NCBI RefSeq assembly: GCF_947507565.1
Contig: NC_089176.1
Span: 1,116,001-1,180,000 of the forward strand
Direction: 5' to 3'
DNA: 64,000 bases
Source of the DNA: Oscarella lobularis
Lineage: Eukaryota > Porifera > Homoscleromorpha > Homosclerophorida > Oscarellidae
The notes beneath the pieces were generated by a model. It ran no database searches, had not been told where the DNA came from, and was given only the letters and a program-made list of their open reading frames with translations. How positions within the stretch are numbered: position 1 is the first letter of the stretch; each line of letters starts with the position of its first letter. A program made the translations under genes and the position numbers. This document shows, one piece after another, positions 41,425-52,419 of this stretch.

Positions 41425-43655
41425 TCAATTCTTCAAAACGGAACCGTCTCTTCTGGGACTCTGCTTTGACAGCATATGATGAGTCGGAGAGCCAATGGCA
41501 GCTTGAAACTGGCTCATATCTTCATAGCCGTCAGGTGTATCGAGGTCTTCAGAAAAGCGACATTCTGACCGTCCCAGCGGCTGACTAAAAAACAAATCAA
41601 AATCCAACTGAAAGAGTCATTCTTCTTACGCCAATAGAAAAATAGTTTTTGACTTGAGACCTCGAATAGGAACCTGACCGTGCCTCTGTATCAACGAAGG
41701 AATGCTGGGGCTCAGGGGATCACCCTGGTTGATAAAAAATCCCTTCTTGTTGCTGTATATGCGAAAGTGCTGGGCACTATTACCACATCTAGATACAGTA
41801 CAAACAACGCTTTAATACAGAACTGAAAAATTGCCCGGTGAGCAGGTTAAGCCAAGTGTACTTCCAACCCCACCACCACACTGTAAAATTATTTGACTTG
41901 CCTTATAGAAACGGCATAACGACCAGCTACGTTGTCACTTTCACGCACAAGGAAGCTAGCGTGAACACCAAACGTAGTGAGAAGATATTCCGCTTGTATC
42001 CGCGACATCATCCCGTGAAACCAACTGCACACGACAAACAGAAATAACAAAAAAAAGAGAGAAAATTCGTGTGTACTCACTCATAAACGTAAAGATCATC
42101 TGAACTTTCCTAAGGGGAGAAAGAGTCAACTATACACGGAACGAGTAAAGGAAGCGTACCAGAAGCAACGTCGGAGACATGGCAACGTAGTCCGACTGCT
42201 GACGCACGAGAGGTCGCTGCCGCTGATAAGGAGCACCTCCTCTCATCGTTTGGCTCCCACTCATGGCGCACTATATATATATATATATATCAAAATTGAA
42301 ATTACGAACTAAACGACGAATTAGCTCTGTACCAAAGCTGACGGCACGCTTGTCGTCCTCTCGCCGAGCGGTGGATAGCTTCGCTTCGCTTGAGCTCGAA
42401 CGTCGCGCTGCGGCTGCAGCGTCGACGCACCAGAGCGAGCCGGACGATGTCTCGTCGACGGAGAAGTCGACGGAGAAGTCGAAGACGGCGGCGACGGCGC
42501 TTCGGAGGACGAGCGCGGTGATTGGCTGTCGGATGGCGTTCCCGAAACGCTGAGATTCGGCGAGTTGGGCGCGGAAAAGGAGCCGGAAAAGGAGCCGGAA
42601 AAGCAAAACAAGTCAGCGCGTTTGCTTACGGCGTTGGGCGTCTGAAGGAGGAAAATATGCATAGATAGAGAAAACGTTGAGAGTGACGACTATATACCAA
42701 ATGAAGATGACTGCTCGGTATTCGACCCAGTTGATCGCCGCAGCGCACAAGCCACCAGCCAGGCGTAACGTCGCGTCGAACGACTTCGACGAAAATGCCC
42801 TAGATAAGACGTTGAGTGGATAATACTGGTAAGATGACGACACACAAATACGCACTTCTCCGAGTTCGTAGAACTGCGGTCAATTACACACACACACACA
42901 ACAACGTCACGAAACAGAAAGGAACAGGAAACGAATTTCTCTAGGTTTGTCTGCCAGAACCTGTCTACACATCCTATGTGAGTTTTACGAAGAACTCCTC
43001 CCCCCCCCCCGCCGCTTCACACATTAGCTGTACAATCGAAAGTATTGTCAACTTTCAATGTAAGCAAAATTCATACATCGAAGTTCTGATAATGTATCTC
43101 CCACGCACTATACATGTACATCCGCCAAGCGGTTTATCAAGGGTGCGTGGGATGATCGGAAAACAGACGTCGAAAGGGTGAGAAAAAGGAAGCGATTACG
43201 GGGAAAACACAGTCACTCACAGCAGAGCACGTCACTTCTCCCGGAGATTGGGCTTCGTACTGAAAACGGCACCTTATACATGCTACGTATCGATAAATCG
43301 TCGGAAACCATTTCGTACCGATTCTTTGACTTGAATCATGCGACTTTGGGGTCGGTGATCCTAATAAAACAAGGTTCTTTACGTTAACCGCTTTGTCCTA
43401 ATGGGGCTGATAGGATAATGGTCAAATGGATGCCATTTCGGCCAATGAAAAAAAAACCGCGCGATACGATCTCGATTTCGTACTTTTGCGAGTCGTTCGT
43501 AACCGTTCGCGACATCGTCGAAAGCCGAATCGGCCATTCACCGATGAGACGTCAACACAACTTCGGATGGTTATCCGGGCTAGCGTGGTGAACGCCCCGA
43601 GTGACGACATCGCCACATAAAGTGACATTTCGCCACGCCTCTGCAGCATCCGCAA
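41425..43655 (-). CDS. SH3-SH2 adaptor protein (N-terminus tentative)
   Basis: Minus-strand exons: 43655-43458 (tentative), 43259-43236, 42873-42856, 42799-42698, 42641-42333, 42270-42160, 42109-42081, 42024-41902, 41788-41674, 41607-41425. The SH3 domain is split over two micro-exons of 24 and 18 bases and a larger one (YEAQSPGE, FYELGE, then GWWLVRCGDQLGRIPSSHLHL). A Ser/Pro-rich linker of about 100 residues follows, then the SH2 domain (WFHGMMSR, FLVRES with the phosphotyrosine-binding Arg, AQHFRIYSNKKGFF, SIPSLIQRHG). Tyr motifs outside the domains (SDYVAMSP, GYEDMSQ) look like kinase or SH2-binding sites. Intron 41789-41901 has a GC donor. A tyrosine-kinase signalling adaptor; closest known relative not determined. 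The exon at 43458-43655 rests only on phase and position. Confidence 0.72.
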
Positions 43656-43811
43656 TCAAGCCTGCCTGCACCATGCCTGCACCGCCTGCACCATAAATAT
43701 GCGTAGAATCTACGCGCACAAGTTTAGAGCTGTTTAGAGCAGGGCTGTCTGAAATTCTAGAGTACACGCCCACTCAAATCTAGCGCGCTAAGACTACTGT
43801 AAAGACAATCA

Positions 43812-44045
43812 ATGGGCCGAAAAGACGCCTCCAAGTCCGTCTTGCCTGTCGATCATTATCGCCGACAGCTAGGCAAACAGGAATTTCGCGGACGAAGCAA
43901 GCGCGAGGCACTGAAATCGAAGCGACAGGCGGAGGCGCGAAGATCTAGCGCCGGCGTAACAGACATAGTGACTTACGTTGCCGCTGTTGCAGCTATTCTA
44001 GCACTGGTCTACTTCATTTTGTACTACCTCATGCTGAAAAGATAG
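43812..44045 (+). CDS. TRIQK: TRIQK, small ER membrane protein
   Basis: Single-exon 77-residue protein starting MGRKDASKSVLPVDHYRRQLGKQ, very close to the vertebrate TRIQK N-terminus (MGRKDA...LPVDQYRKQIGKQ). QxxK/R elements QLGK and QEFR are visible. One C-terminal membrane helix (about residues 50-73). It is reported as an ER membrane protein of poorly known function. It is shorter than the human protein by the acidic tail. It lies head to head with the SH3-SH2 gene, about 155 bases away, which may be a shared promoter. Confidence 0.88.
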   Translation: MGRKDASKSVLPVDHYRRQLGKQEFRGRSKREALKSKRQAEARRSSAGVTDIVTYVAAVAAILALVYFILYYLMLKR

Positions 44046-44157
44046 AATCCAAAACTCACGTGACCACCTACGCACAAAACCCCGCATACATCAAAAAAGT
44101 TACACGAAAAAAAAACTATATATGTTCTGTCCTTCACTTTGTTTTCCGATTGAGTTT

Positions 44158-47100
44158 TTAAAAGGCAGTAGTTACCTGATCCAAAGAGTCAGATGACAGC
44201 AAGTGTTGACTATCGCTTGCTTGGTCAGTCTTTTGACTGGCCACGTGATTTTTTGCGTTGTCGTCATCGTCTGGCGTCTTTGAGTCTTTCGATCCAAAGT
44301 CTTTTGGGCCTTCTTTCTCGTCTTCGTCCACGTACTTGTAGCGAATTGCAAGAATGATGAAAATGATGACCGTCACTCCAGTGAGACCGGCAAAGAAAAA
44401 GAATTCGATATACTAAGAAAAGGTGCACGCATTATTATCTATCATTCCAGGAAGAAAATAATACGTATTACCTGTTCAAAGAGTGCACTTTCAGCCACAA
44501 TGACGTCGATGAGATTTCCAAAGGCAACAGTCAACAACCAAGCGGCCTGCATCAACGATTTCATGCTCTCGGGAGCCTACGTAAAAATACTGACATTTCT
44601 GCACTGATAGACAAAGAGAGGCGTTACTTGAGAATAGGCAAATTCTAAGCCTGTTATCGAAAACATGACTTCGCCGGCCGTTATCACGACGTACTGGGGA
44701 ATCTGCCAAAGAATCGAAACCGAAGCAGGAGGAACGTCTTCGTAGATTCGAAGGGTAATTTCGTCCGACGTCGAGCCCAATGCGACGACAAGTATGTACT
44801 TGGCTCCGTTTTCCACTTCGACAGTCAAATTCTAGAAAAGGCGAGTTCAGTTCACTTGTATCTATGTGCGTATCGCGAGAGCTCTCACCGCAATCGGTTC
44901 ACTGCAATTGCCAAAGACACAATTCGATAAGTTGTAAATTTGCACGAGGTAACTTATGAATAATATAATAAATAATTTTTTTCTGACTGAAAGTCCTCTC
45001 GTGCACTTACTCTTCCGGTGGAATCTCTTCGGACGCGGAAAGCGTGTATGGTAGTAGAGGATTGGAGCGGTTGTGAGTCGAGAGACTGTAGTTGCTGTCA
45101 CCGTGAGTCAGATTCACGGCGAGCAGGGGAAGACGATCAGGCGCTGCATTAATAATACTACAGATAGCAGAGTCGATTGACAAAAAAATCACGAACCCCC
45201 ACTCAGACTTACGCTACGCCTCCGCTATCCTTCGAAGGAAGTGTAATATTATTGACCAGCTAAAAACGTTAGAGATTTTCTAGTCCTCACGTACACCGCG
45301 CGCTTCAAAATGAAGTGGTGTACCTGTTCGACTAGGATAGCGCTTCCGTTTCCCGCAATCAGGGTTGTGTAGTCGTAACCGCCTGTCAGGTTCAAGGATA
45401 CATTTCTCTGCTGTTCGTCACTTGTGGAGACGAAAGCGTAAAACAGGCCCGATGGAATCTCGACCTTATCAGATGCCTAAACGTAGAGAAAGCATCGCGT
45501 CTTGCCAAATCCCCCCCAACGCTTCGTCACTGGTCTACTTCGGCAAGGCTCAAATTGCTACTCAAGATTGGAGGATCCGACGGGTTTCCCATCTGAACGG
45601 TGACGTTATTCGGATAGGCGTTGATAAATCGAACGCTGGACGCCGACGAGGGAGGTCCCTTGTAGGCAGCATTCTATACAAGAGAAACGTGCTATTCCAG
45701 TCTGAGCTATAGAGAGGCAGGCACATACGTCAATAGATATCTGAACGAATCCGGCGACGACAAAAGCTGCACCGGCAAAAATCATACCAATACCCATTCG
45801 CTGTAAGGGTCTAAATCGAAAAAAATTCTTCAATGAGAATTGGTTGCTACATGCGTCTTGCCTCATCGGAATCTTGCATCGACGTAGACACGGATATATA
45901 ACAGTTTCAAAAATTGGAATAAAAAGCAAGATGAAAACGGGATTGATAGCCTGAACAGAGCAGCAACATTTATTAGAAAATTTAGCTGGCCGCTTCTTCC
46001 ACTCACAGACATCTGATCCGGCTTCAAAGTAGCAAAGCCCTAGAGGAAATGTATAGAAAGAGCCTTCGCTTCTAAAATCCTCTCACAATGTATCCGTTCA
46101 TCTGCGCAGCTTGCAAAGTCCATCGTGATCCCTTCACAAATAAATAAATAAATAAATAAATAAATGCCAATAATCAGGGTCTATGTACTTGTTGGTCAAA
46201 TAAAGCCCAGAATACAGGCAGCGGCAAAAATATAATCAAAACTTTGAGAGCCTTTCTGACGTCAGAAATAAAATCAGGCTAAAATTCATTACATTTTAGT
46301 TTATTATAAATGACGTTTTTTCCGCGACACGTACGGAAAATCCCCTGCTTTGAGCCCTGTCAAGAAAACGCTCGTCCTTCCCCTTGCTCCTTGCAGCAGC
46401 CTATGTAAACATAAGACTTGGAGGGAAAAGGGACATCCTCTATTGTATACACTGTCTTACCCAAATGCATTTGATAACACTGACCACCACGTTTCCTTCA
46501 GGATTCTGTCTCTTATACATGGGACTTCCCAGAACAAATATCACTAAGACAACTAATTAGCAAAAGAAAGAGAAAATCCAAATCCTACCAATGGCTATGA
46601 CCATTAGAGCGGCCGGAACTCCAAAGGCCAGAGGATAACAATCATCGTCGTAGCACTGCACGTCGCCTACGCATATATTATTCAATAGCAATTAGTTGTA
46701 TAAATCGATCTTAATTAATTAATACCGCGTAATATTGGCGTAAGAAAAATGGAAATGACGCTACCGGCATTGATTGAAAAATAAAAGAAGGAGAAGAATT
46801 TTTGTCGAAGCAAAGCCTGAGCAAAAACTAAACAAACGTCCACTGAACCAAACAATCAAGTACCTCATCGGGATCAGTCATATCGAACTGATCACCACCA
46901 AATGCAGCGACGCACGGCTTGATGCCGCCGGTGCCAAAGGCAACCAATAAGAACCCAATAAAGGGTACGTATCTGAAAACAACAAATTCCATTTAATTAA
47001 TTAATTGAGTAAGCTCATAAAAACACTTGCCTATTCGCCGGTTCATCTATAGGCAGAGCAGTCAAGGAAATGAATATCCCTCCAATGGCGTAAACAATAG

Positions 47101-47548
47101 AAAGGTACAGAATCGTTCTAATAGATTAAATAGTCTTAGGAGGGAAAGAACAGCACGCACGCGTATACGTAATGGCGAACCGAAATTTTCCCCACCAGCT
47201 GTCTGCAATAATAGCGCCGATGAGCGGCGTGAAGTAAGCGAGCATGGTGAAGACGTGATACAGGGCCGTGCCCGTGTCGTCCGAATAGCCCAAGTGTCGT
47301 GTGAGGTATAACACCATGATGGCTATAACGTTTAGTTATTTATTTGTATCAATAATTAACAATCATACCGCGAATTCCATAGTAGTTGAATCGTTCGCAG
47401 AACTCGTTGCCAATGATAAACGGTATGCTTGCAGGAAAACGACAGCATCTCTAATAATAATAATAATAATAATAATAAGTTCCATTCAATCATTAGCTAC
47501 TCAGAAGATTTTATATATAACCTTATCTGCCAATCGTCCGACCTGCAT
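44158..47548 (-). CDS. SLC15 (POT/PTR2) proton-coupled oligopeptide transporter
   Basis: Twelve-helix transporter of di-/tripeptides driven by protons, 730 residues from 22 exons on the minus strand: 47548-47543, 47450-47369, 47322-47181, 47117-47031, 46972-46864, 46816-46726, 46666-46589, 46543-46461, 46400-46335, 46278-46189, 46131-46087, 46039-46007, 45950-45862, 45810-45729, 45673-45539, 45476-45324, 45259-45213, 45157-45011, 44952-44889, 44831-44628, 44576-44472, 44412-44158. Motifs: [13 protein letters not shown] (ExxER), the PTR2 signature [29 protein letters not shown], and [23 protein letters not shown] near the C-terminus. A large extracellular loop with NxS/T sites lies between helices 9 and 10, as in PEPT1/2. 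The cytoplasmic tail is acidic. Introns 46973-47030 and 45811-45861 have GC donors. Length and loop suit PEPT1/PEPT2 orthology. Confidence 0.92.
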
Positions 47549-48118
47549 TGTTTTCTTCCCTTTAGGCAAAAGGCTTAAAACTAAGAAAAAACAATTCTAA
47601 AATCGCCTGTTGCAACTTTCGCGTGACTGTACGTGCACGTGACCGAAACACATGCACAACAAACTGCAATGAAATGTTCCCATTCCCATGCACCGTAGCC
47701 GCTGCAAAAGCGCCTCGCAACTATTTTCAATGCACTCATTGCGCACTAGCGTATAAGGAATCACTTCTAGTGATCGACTCACGAACCGAATTCAAGAACA
47801 AAATCGCAGAAGGGCACTTCGAAATAGCGCTTTCTTCACCACTACTTATTCTACCTTCATTTGTCTTCTCCGTTTTGCCATTTGGAATCCCGTCTGAGCA
47901 AAAATACGCTCTCAAGTGCGCGAGCGGTTGTTTGTCGGCGTTTCTAACCTTCGCTGTCCGTCGGCGTCGCAGACACTGCGTCCTCCGGCCACGAAGGCGT
48001 CGACTTTAGACTGAGATCGTCCATGCACGATGAAACGGGCTCGCTTGGGGTTGTTGTTTCGTTCGCTGGCCGTAAACTTTAAAGCGCGCTACGAGTTCTC
48101 GCCGAAGAGAAAGAGAAG

Positions 48119-49094
48119 ATGTTCAAGCTGCAGCAGAAAAAGAAAGAGGAGCAGGCGAAGAAGGCAGCCGATGCCGACAAGCCTCCATCGATGCAAAAGC
48201 AGGTCTCCGTTCGAACGCGATACCTAACAAGAGGTAGAGACGAAAAAAATTTAAAATGTAGATAATTGTTATCTGCTCGTTTTAGAACTGACCGAATTGG
48301 AGCTACCTTGTAAGCACGTTAAACTGACCGACTTGAAATGCCCTTGACGTCTGCGTTCTGCTGCAGCGACGTGCAAGATGAATTTTGACAATGTCGATGA
48401 CCTGAGGGAATTCACTCTTGTCATTCAGCCAGGTCACCCCAGCGCATCATAGCTATCAAATAGACGCTATAGTACGAAAATTCTCCTAGATGAGGGATAC
48501 TGGAAGGGAGGCAGTTTCACTTTTCAAGTCAAAGTGCCAGAGGAATACAATGTCAAGGTACAAGCGTCCATTGGATAGTGTACGAATGACTGTCTTGTTT
48601 AGCCGCCGAACGTTCTGTGCAAGACGAGAATTTGGCATCCGAACATTGCTGAAAATGGGAGGATATGTCTTAGGTCTTGCCTCTGTTTTTAATAAGATCT
48701 ATTGTTTTCGGGTGAATACGTTATCTGTCAATAGCCTTCTACGAGAACACGCTCTCGATGGAATGGGTTGGCTTCCGACGCGAACGCTCAAGGACGTCGT
48801 GTGGGGACTCAATTCACTATTCACAGTACTAATCATGATATTTGATGGGGGGGGGGGGGGGGGGGGGGGGGGGGAGGTCTAGAGAACTACTGCTTGCCTT
48901 TTTTGAAATTACTGTATTCTTTAGGATTTGGTCGACTTTGACGATCCGTTAAACGTTGAGGCGGCTGAGCAGTATAAAAAAAGCGAGGTACAGCATTGTG
49001 TCTATGACATGGGACTAACCGTCTAACTGTTATTTTATTATAGAGTAATTTTTCCCAGCGAGTGCGAAGCTACGTTGACCAGTTTGCCAAATGA
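48119..49094 (+). CDS. UBE2F: UBE2F, NEDD8-conjugating E2 enzyme
   Basis: Exons 48119-48233, 48286-48309, 48367-48432, 48490-48557, 48603-48673, 48735-48825, 48925-48987, 49044-49094; 182 residues (human 185). The UBC fold is complete: [10 protein letters not shown], the HPN motif ([10 protein letters not shown]), the catalytic Cys in GRICLS, and the UBE2F-specific stretch [27 protein letters not shown], which separates it from UBE2M. It charges CUL5-RBX2 ligases with NEDD8. The N-terminus ([12 protein letters not shown]) is the E1/RBX-binding extension. A run of 28 G lies inside the intron after exon 6. The stop is 47 bases from that of PRMT7 on the other strand, so the transcripts probably overlap. 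Confidence 0.95.
48847..48874 (+). repeat. 28-base G homopolymer in a UBE2F intron
   Basis: Uninterrupted G run just 21 bases after the exon-6 donor. Such a run can form G-quadruplex structure in the pre-mRNA. Confidence 0.9.
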
Positions 49095-49141
49095 TTCAGA
49101 TCATAAATAGATGGTTGCATGAAACTAAAAAATGTAGTGCA

Positions 49142-52100
49142 TCAAAATTTGAATACAATAGCTCCACTCTCCGAATGGAATTTGGCTCTTAGGTCTACTG
49201 TGTGTAGCGGTAAATTAGGATCGGCATTTTCCCTCTCCTTGACGTCAATAAAAGCTTTTAAAAATAAAACAGCCTGTTTCCAGTGTTTCTCCCACACTAA
49301 CTCTTCTCTCGCTTTGGGATCCTTGAAGGTTGTTTACGTTTATTGCGCGTTTAGGTTAGAGTGTTAATTATGTGATAACGTACCTCGGCTAATCCAGTTG
49401 ACAAAACGGTATCGGCATCCAGAAAATAATCCATCCAGAGGACGAAAGCATGGCACGTTCCGGCTCTATAAAATGCGTTTTTATAGTTAAAAAATGATTC
49501 GAGATTCTCTTGCCTTTTAATTGGAATTGATACTACAGACGTTTTGCTTTGTGTTGGATTGCTGACGTCGAATTCCAATAGTGGAATCGGTTTCGACAGC
49601 GCCCAACCTGGGTACTCCCACAAGTGATATGCATCAGGTTCTAGCTGATGAAAATCGTCATGGTCACTCTGCATAAAAAAGTATAGAAAGCTTGCCCTAT
49701 TATTTCGCTTACTGACTAATCGACTGACTGACTTTCGTGTATTTGTCAAATGAGGTAAGATCAAAGCCCTCCACGCAGCCAACTGGACGCTTAATTTTCC
49801 ACAGATCTCTGAATTGAACTACAATCGCGTCACAGTGACTCATTCATCATTTCAATAGTATTTCACCTGCCATGGCAACTAAAACGGCTTTCATTGGTAT
49901 GACGGTGCACCGCGATTTTAGCCATCGACTCAGATGCTGTCTTGCGTACCAGAAATACAAGTTGTGCCAGGGCAGAGCGGCCGAACTCAAATACGGCTCG
50001 GCAAGATAAACGTCAAACTAACCCCAATGTGCATGTAAAAAGGAAAAAAAACCCAAACCTATCTTCTAACCTGTTCTGCATCCTCAATATCTTCATTTGT
50101 AAGACTTGTTGGAGGTTTACTTACAAGACGAATGGAGGATTCGCTACGCTTATTGAAATCTCGAAGCTGTGGGAAAAGAACCGTCGAACGACAGCGTACG
50201 CTTCGTCGCCTCACTTGCCTGCGAGACAACTTGGCTGATGCCTCTATGGTATTCACAGTATAAAGTCTGTGAATGTCGCGTTCATACGCTGGATAAGATA
50301 TTGATTGCTAAAGATGATTTATACCTTTTCTATTCCCAGAGAGTTTGCCATGAAGGGCAGCAGAGAGGCGTCTCCGACGGCAGCACACGACCTTGCTCCC
50401 GTGCTAACAACCTAAGCAATTGCTTTAGAAACTGAAAAGCTGCCACGTGGTGTCATATGAACTTTTTTTAAGACGGTGGCAAATTTTTCACAAAAGCCAG
50501 AGTCGTTCAGCATCGCAAATCGAGATCTTCCCCAAACCAAGTGAGCACCGCAGACGCAAAGAGGCCGCTCAATTTCACTATTAGAAGACAAAAAATCAAA
50601 TAAGATCAGTCAGCTTACACTTTAACTGTCTACAGAGGCAACGATTGGTCTTCGACGACCGAAAACCAAATGCTGTACTCGTCATGAACGGAACGAAGAC
50701 TGAGAACGTCATCTAAAGCAGATCTCCAATCCAAATGCTTAGGTCCCTCATTCACCTTTATACCTTTATTGATAACCAGAGGCTGCGGTAAGTAGAAGAC
50801 TCCCTGCATCCAATGATCTCTCCACTAAGAATAGAAACGAATTCTGCTACAGTCTTTCCTACAATGCTGCTTGGCTTTTCTCACCGGTTTTATCTTGCCT
50901 TTGTCGATCCAATCGGGTTCTGTTGATATCCGGATTGTGTTGGCTGAATCGAGGTGAAGAGTCCACCACATGACCAAGGCGTGAGCCACTCCCGATTGGC
51001 TTGCAGAGAAAGATGAACTGCGACTATTGGTAAGCTTCAGTTCGCTGGCATTTGTAAAATTGAAACTAAAGAAGAAGAAACTATACGCTGTTAAATATTA
51101 ACTGCAATAATTGTACTTACTGGAAGCTAGATATCGGCTCCGACAGACGCTTGCATTTCAATTCAGACACGTGAACGTCGTGCACGGAAGGAATTCCACA
51201 ACATTGCTTCATTTTCAAAGGAATCTCTATCCCATATTGCTTATTGATCTGTTTATAGAGTGTACATGTACTGTGAGCATAAAGCCGCAACTTTTCTCAC
51301 TTGCTTTGGATTCAATTCATGCCAATCATACAGTGCAGGACACTCAAGCAATTGGACAAAGACTTGAGCAGAGTGAGGAACAATCAAGGACTTGGGCTAA
51401 ACTTATTAACTATCTTTATTATTAAAAAGATCAATACCAGATGAATGACCTCCAAGAGATTTTCTAAGGCATGTTTGATGGTTGGAATCACCCCTTCTCC
51501 GATGAGTTCAGTATCAAAAATCTCTGTCACGAGTAAATTAGCCTTCGATTCCATGTCTACAGTAGGAAACGGTGACTTCCCACAGTCTTAATTAAAGGCA
51601 ACAAAACCGAGACACACCTCGACCTATTTCAATTTGCGTTGACCGTTTCGGTATCACTTTGATATCATTAGACTTTAATTGATTTTTCTCTATGACTTCT
51701 TTGGCAATGTTCACTAGTGGTTCATAAACCTTCAAAAGAGAAAAGCTAGGCATGCAAACCCCTTGGCTCGTGTATAGAATATAAAAGAAGAGGCTCGTTG
51801 TGGTGTGGAAACTAGGCTACTTATAGTCTACCTACCTCACAAGCAGTTATCCTATCAGCTCCGCATTTTGCAGCCATCATTGCCAATATGCCAGATCCCG
51901 TTCCAATATCCAAAACGTGACACGGTCTTTCGGCGAATTCGCGACGAAATTCTTGAATGGCAGAGTAGATTGCTTCAGAATATTTTCTATTCTACGTCCA
52001 AGGAAAATAATATCAGATGGTCGTACAGTACTACGATGATGGCCTTGAGCGTTGCTTACTCTGTCTGCGTCGTGAAGCATATCCCCGTACTGAGATCTAG

Positions 52101-52242
52101 CAAGAAACTAATGATAAACGTGGACTGAGAGCTCTTCGGTTGGAGACCTGGCGATTTTGTCGTCGTAATCGTCAGCCGCATTGTCGTCTTCCCGTATCCA
52201 TTCAACCAAACCAGTAACTGGATTGATTCTCTGACAGAACAT
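49142..52242 (-). CDS. PRMT7: PRMT7, protein arginine methyltransferase (one phase mismatch)
   Basis: Arginine mono-methyltransferase with two tandem methyltransferase lobes. Minus-strand exons: 52242-52148, 52096-52060, 51991-51836, 51729-51618, 51556-51438, 51396-51301, 51248-51121, 51065-50885, 50824-50634, 50577-50463, 50411-50325, 50266-50215, 50166-50071, 50017-49867, 49818-49733, 49668-49514, 49465-49384, 49321-49142; about 705 residues. Lobe 1 has the SAM motif VLDIGTGSG and the double-E loop [12 protein letters not shown]; lobe 2 has the degenerate [20 protein letters not shown] region; the C-terminus has [12 protein letters not shown] and KQAVLFL. Start [15 protein letters not shown] fits. 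Intron 49466-49513 has a GC donor. Exons 50411-50325 and 50266-50215 do not join in phase with standard sites, although both match the family. Confidence 0.9.
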
Positions 52243-52419
52243 TCGACATGAGAAGGGAGCAGAAACAGATTCTTGTTCGCTCTAACGTGCGTTATTCACT
52301 ACGCCGACACAAAGAAATGAAATTTTTAAAGTGCAGTCGTCGAAAACATTTTCACTACACGAAGGCACAACTACACTGTTACTTATAATGAAACAGAAGT
52401 CGTCGTCTCGTGCCACCCG

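Noticed and set aside
40514-41469. Small open frames in the gene-poor stretch as genes or transposase remnants
   Set aside because: Short, no domain motif, no splice-supported extension.
42163-42264. Treating the SH2 part as a separate gene starting at the ATG at 42264
   Set aside because: A good donor at 42332 and acceptor at 42271 join it in frame to the SH3-encoding exons, giving one adaptor.
47623-48009. Plus-strand open frame before UBE2F
   Set aside because: No family match; probably the shared upstream region of the SLC15 and UBE2F genes.
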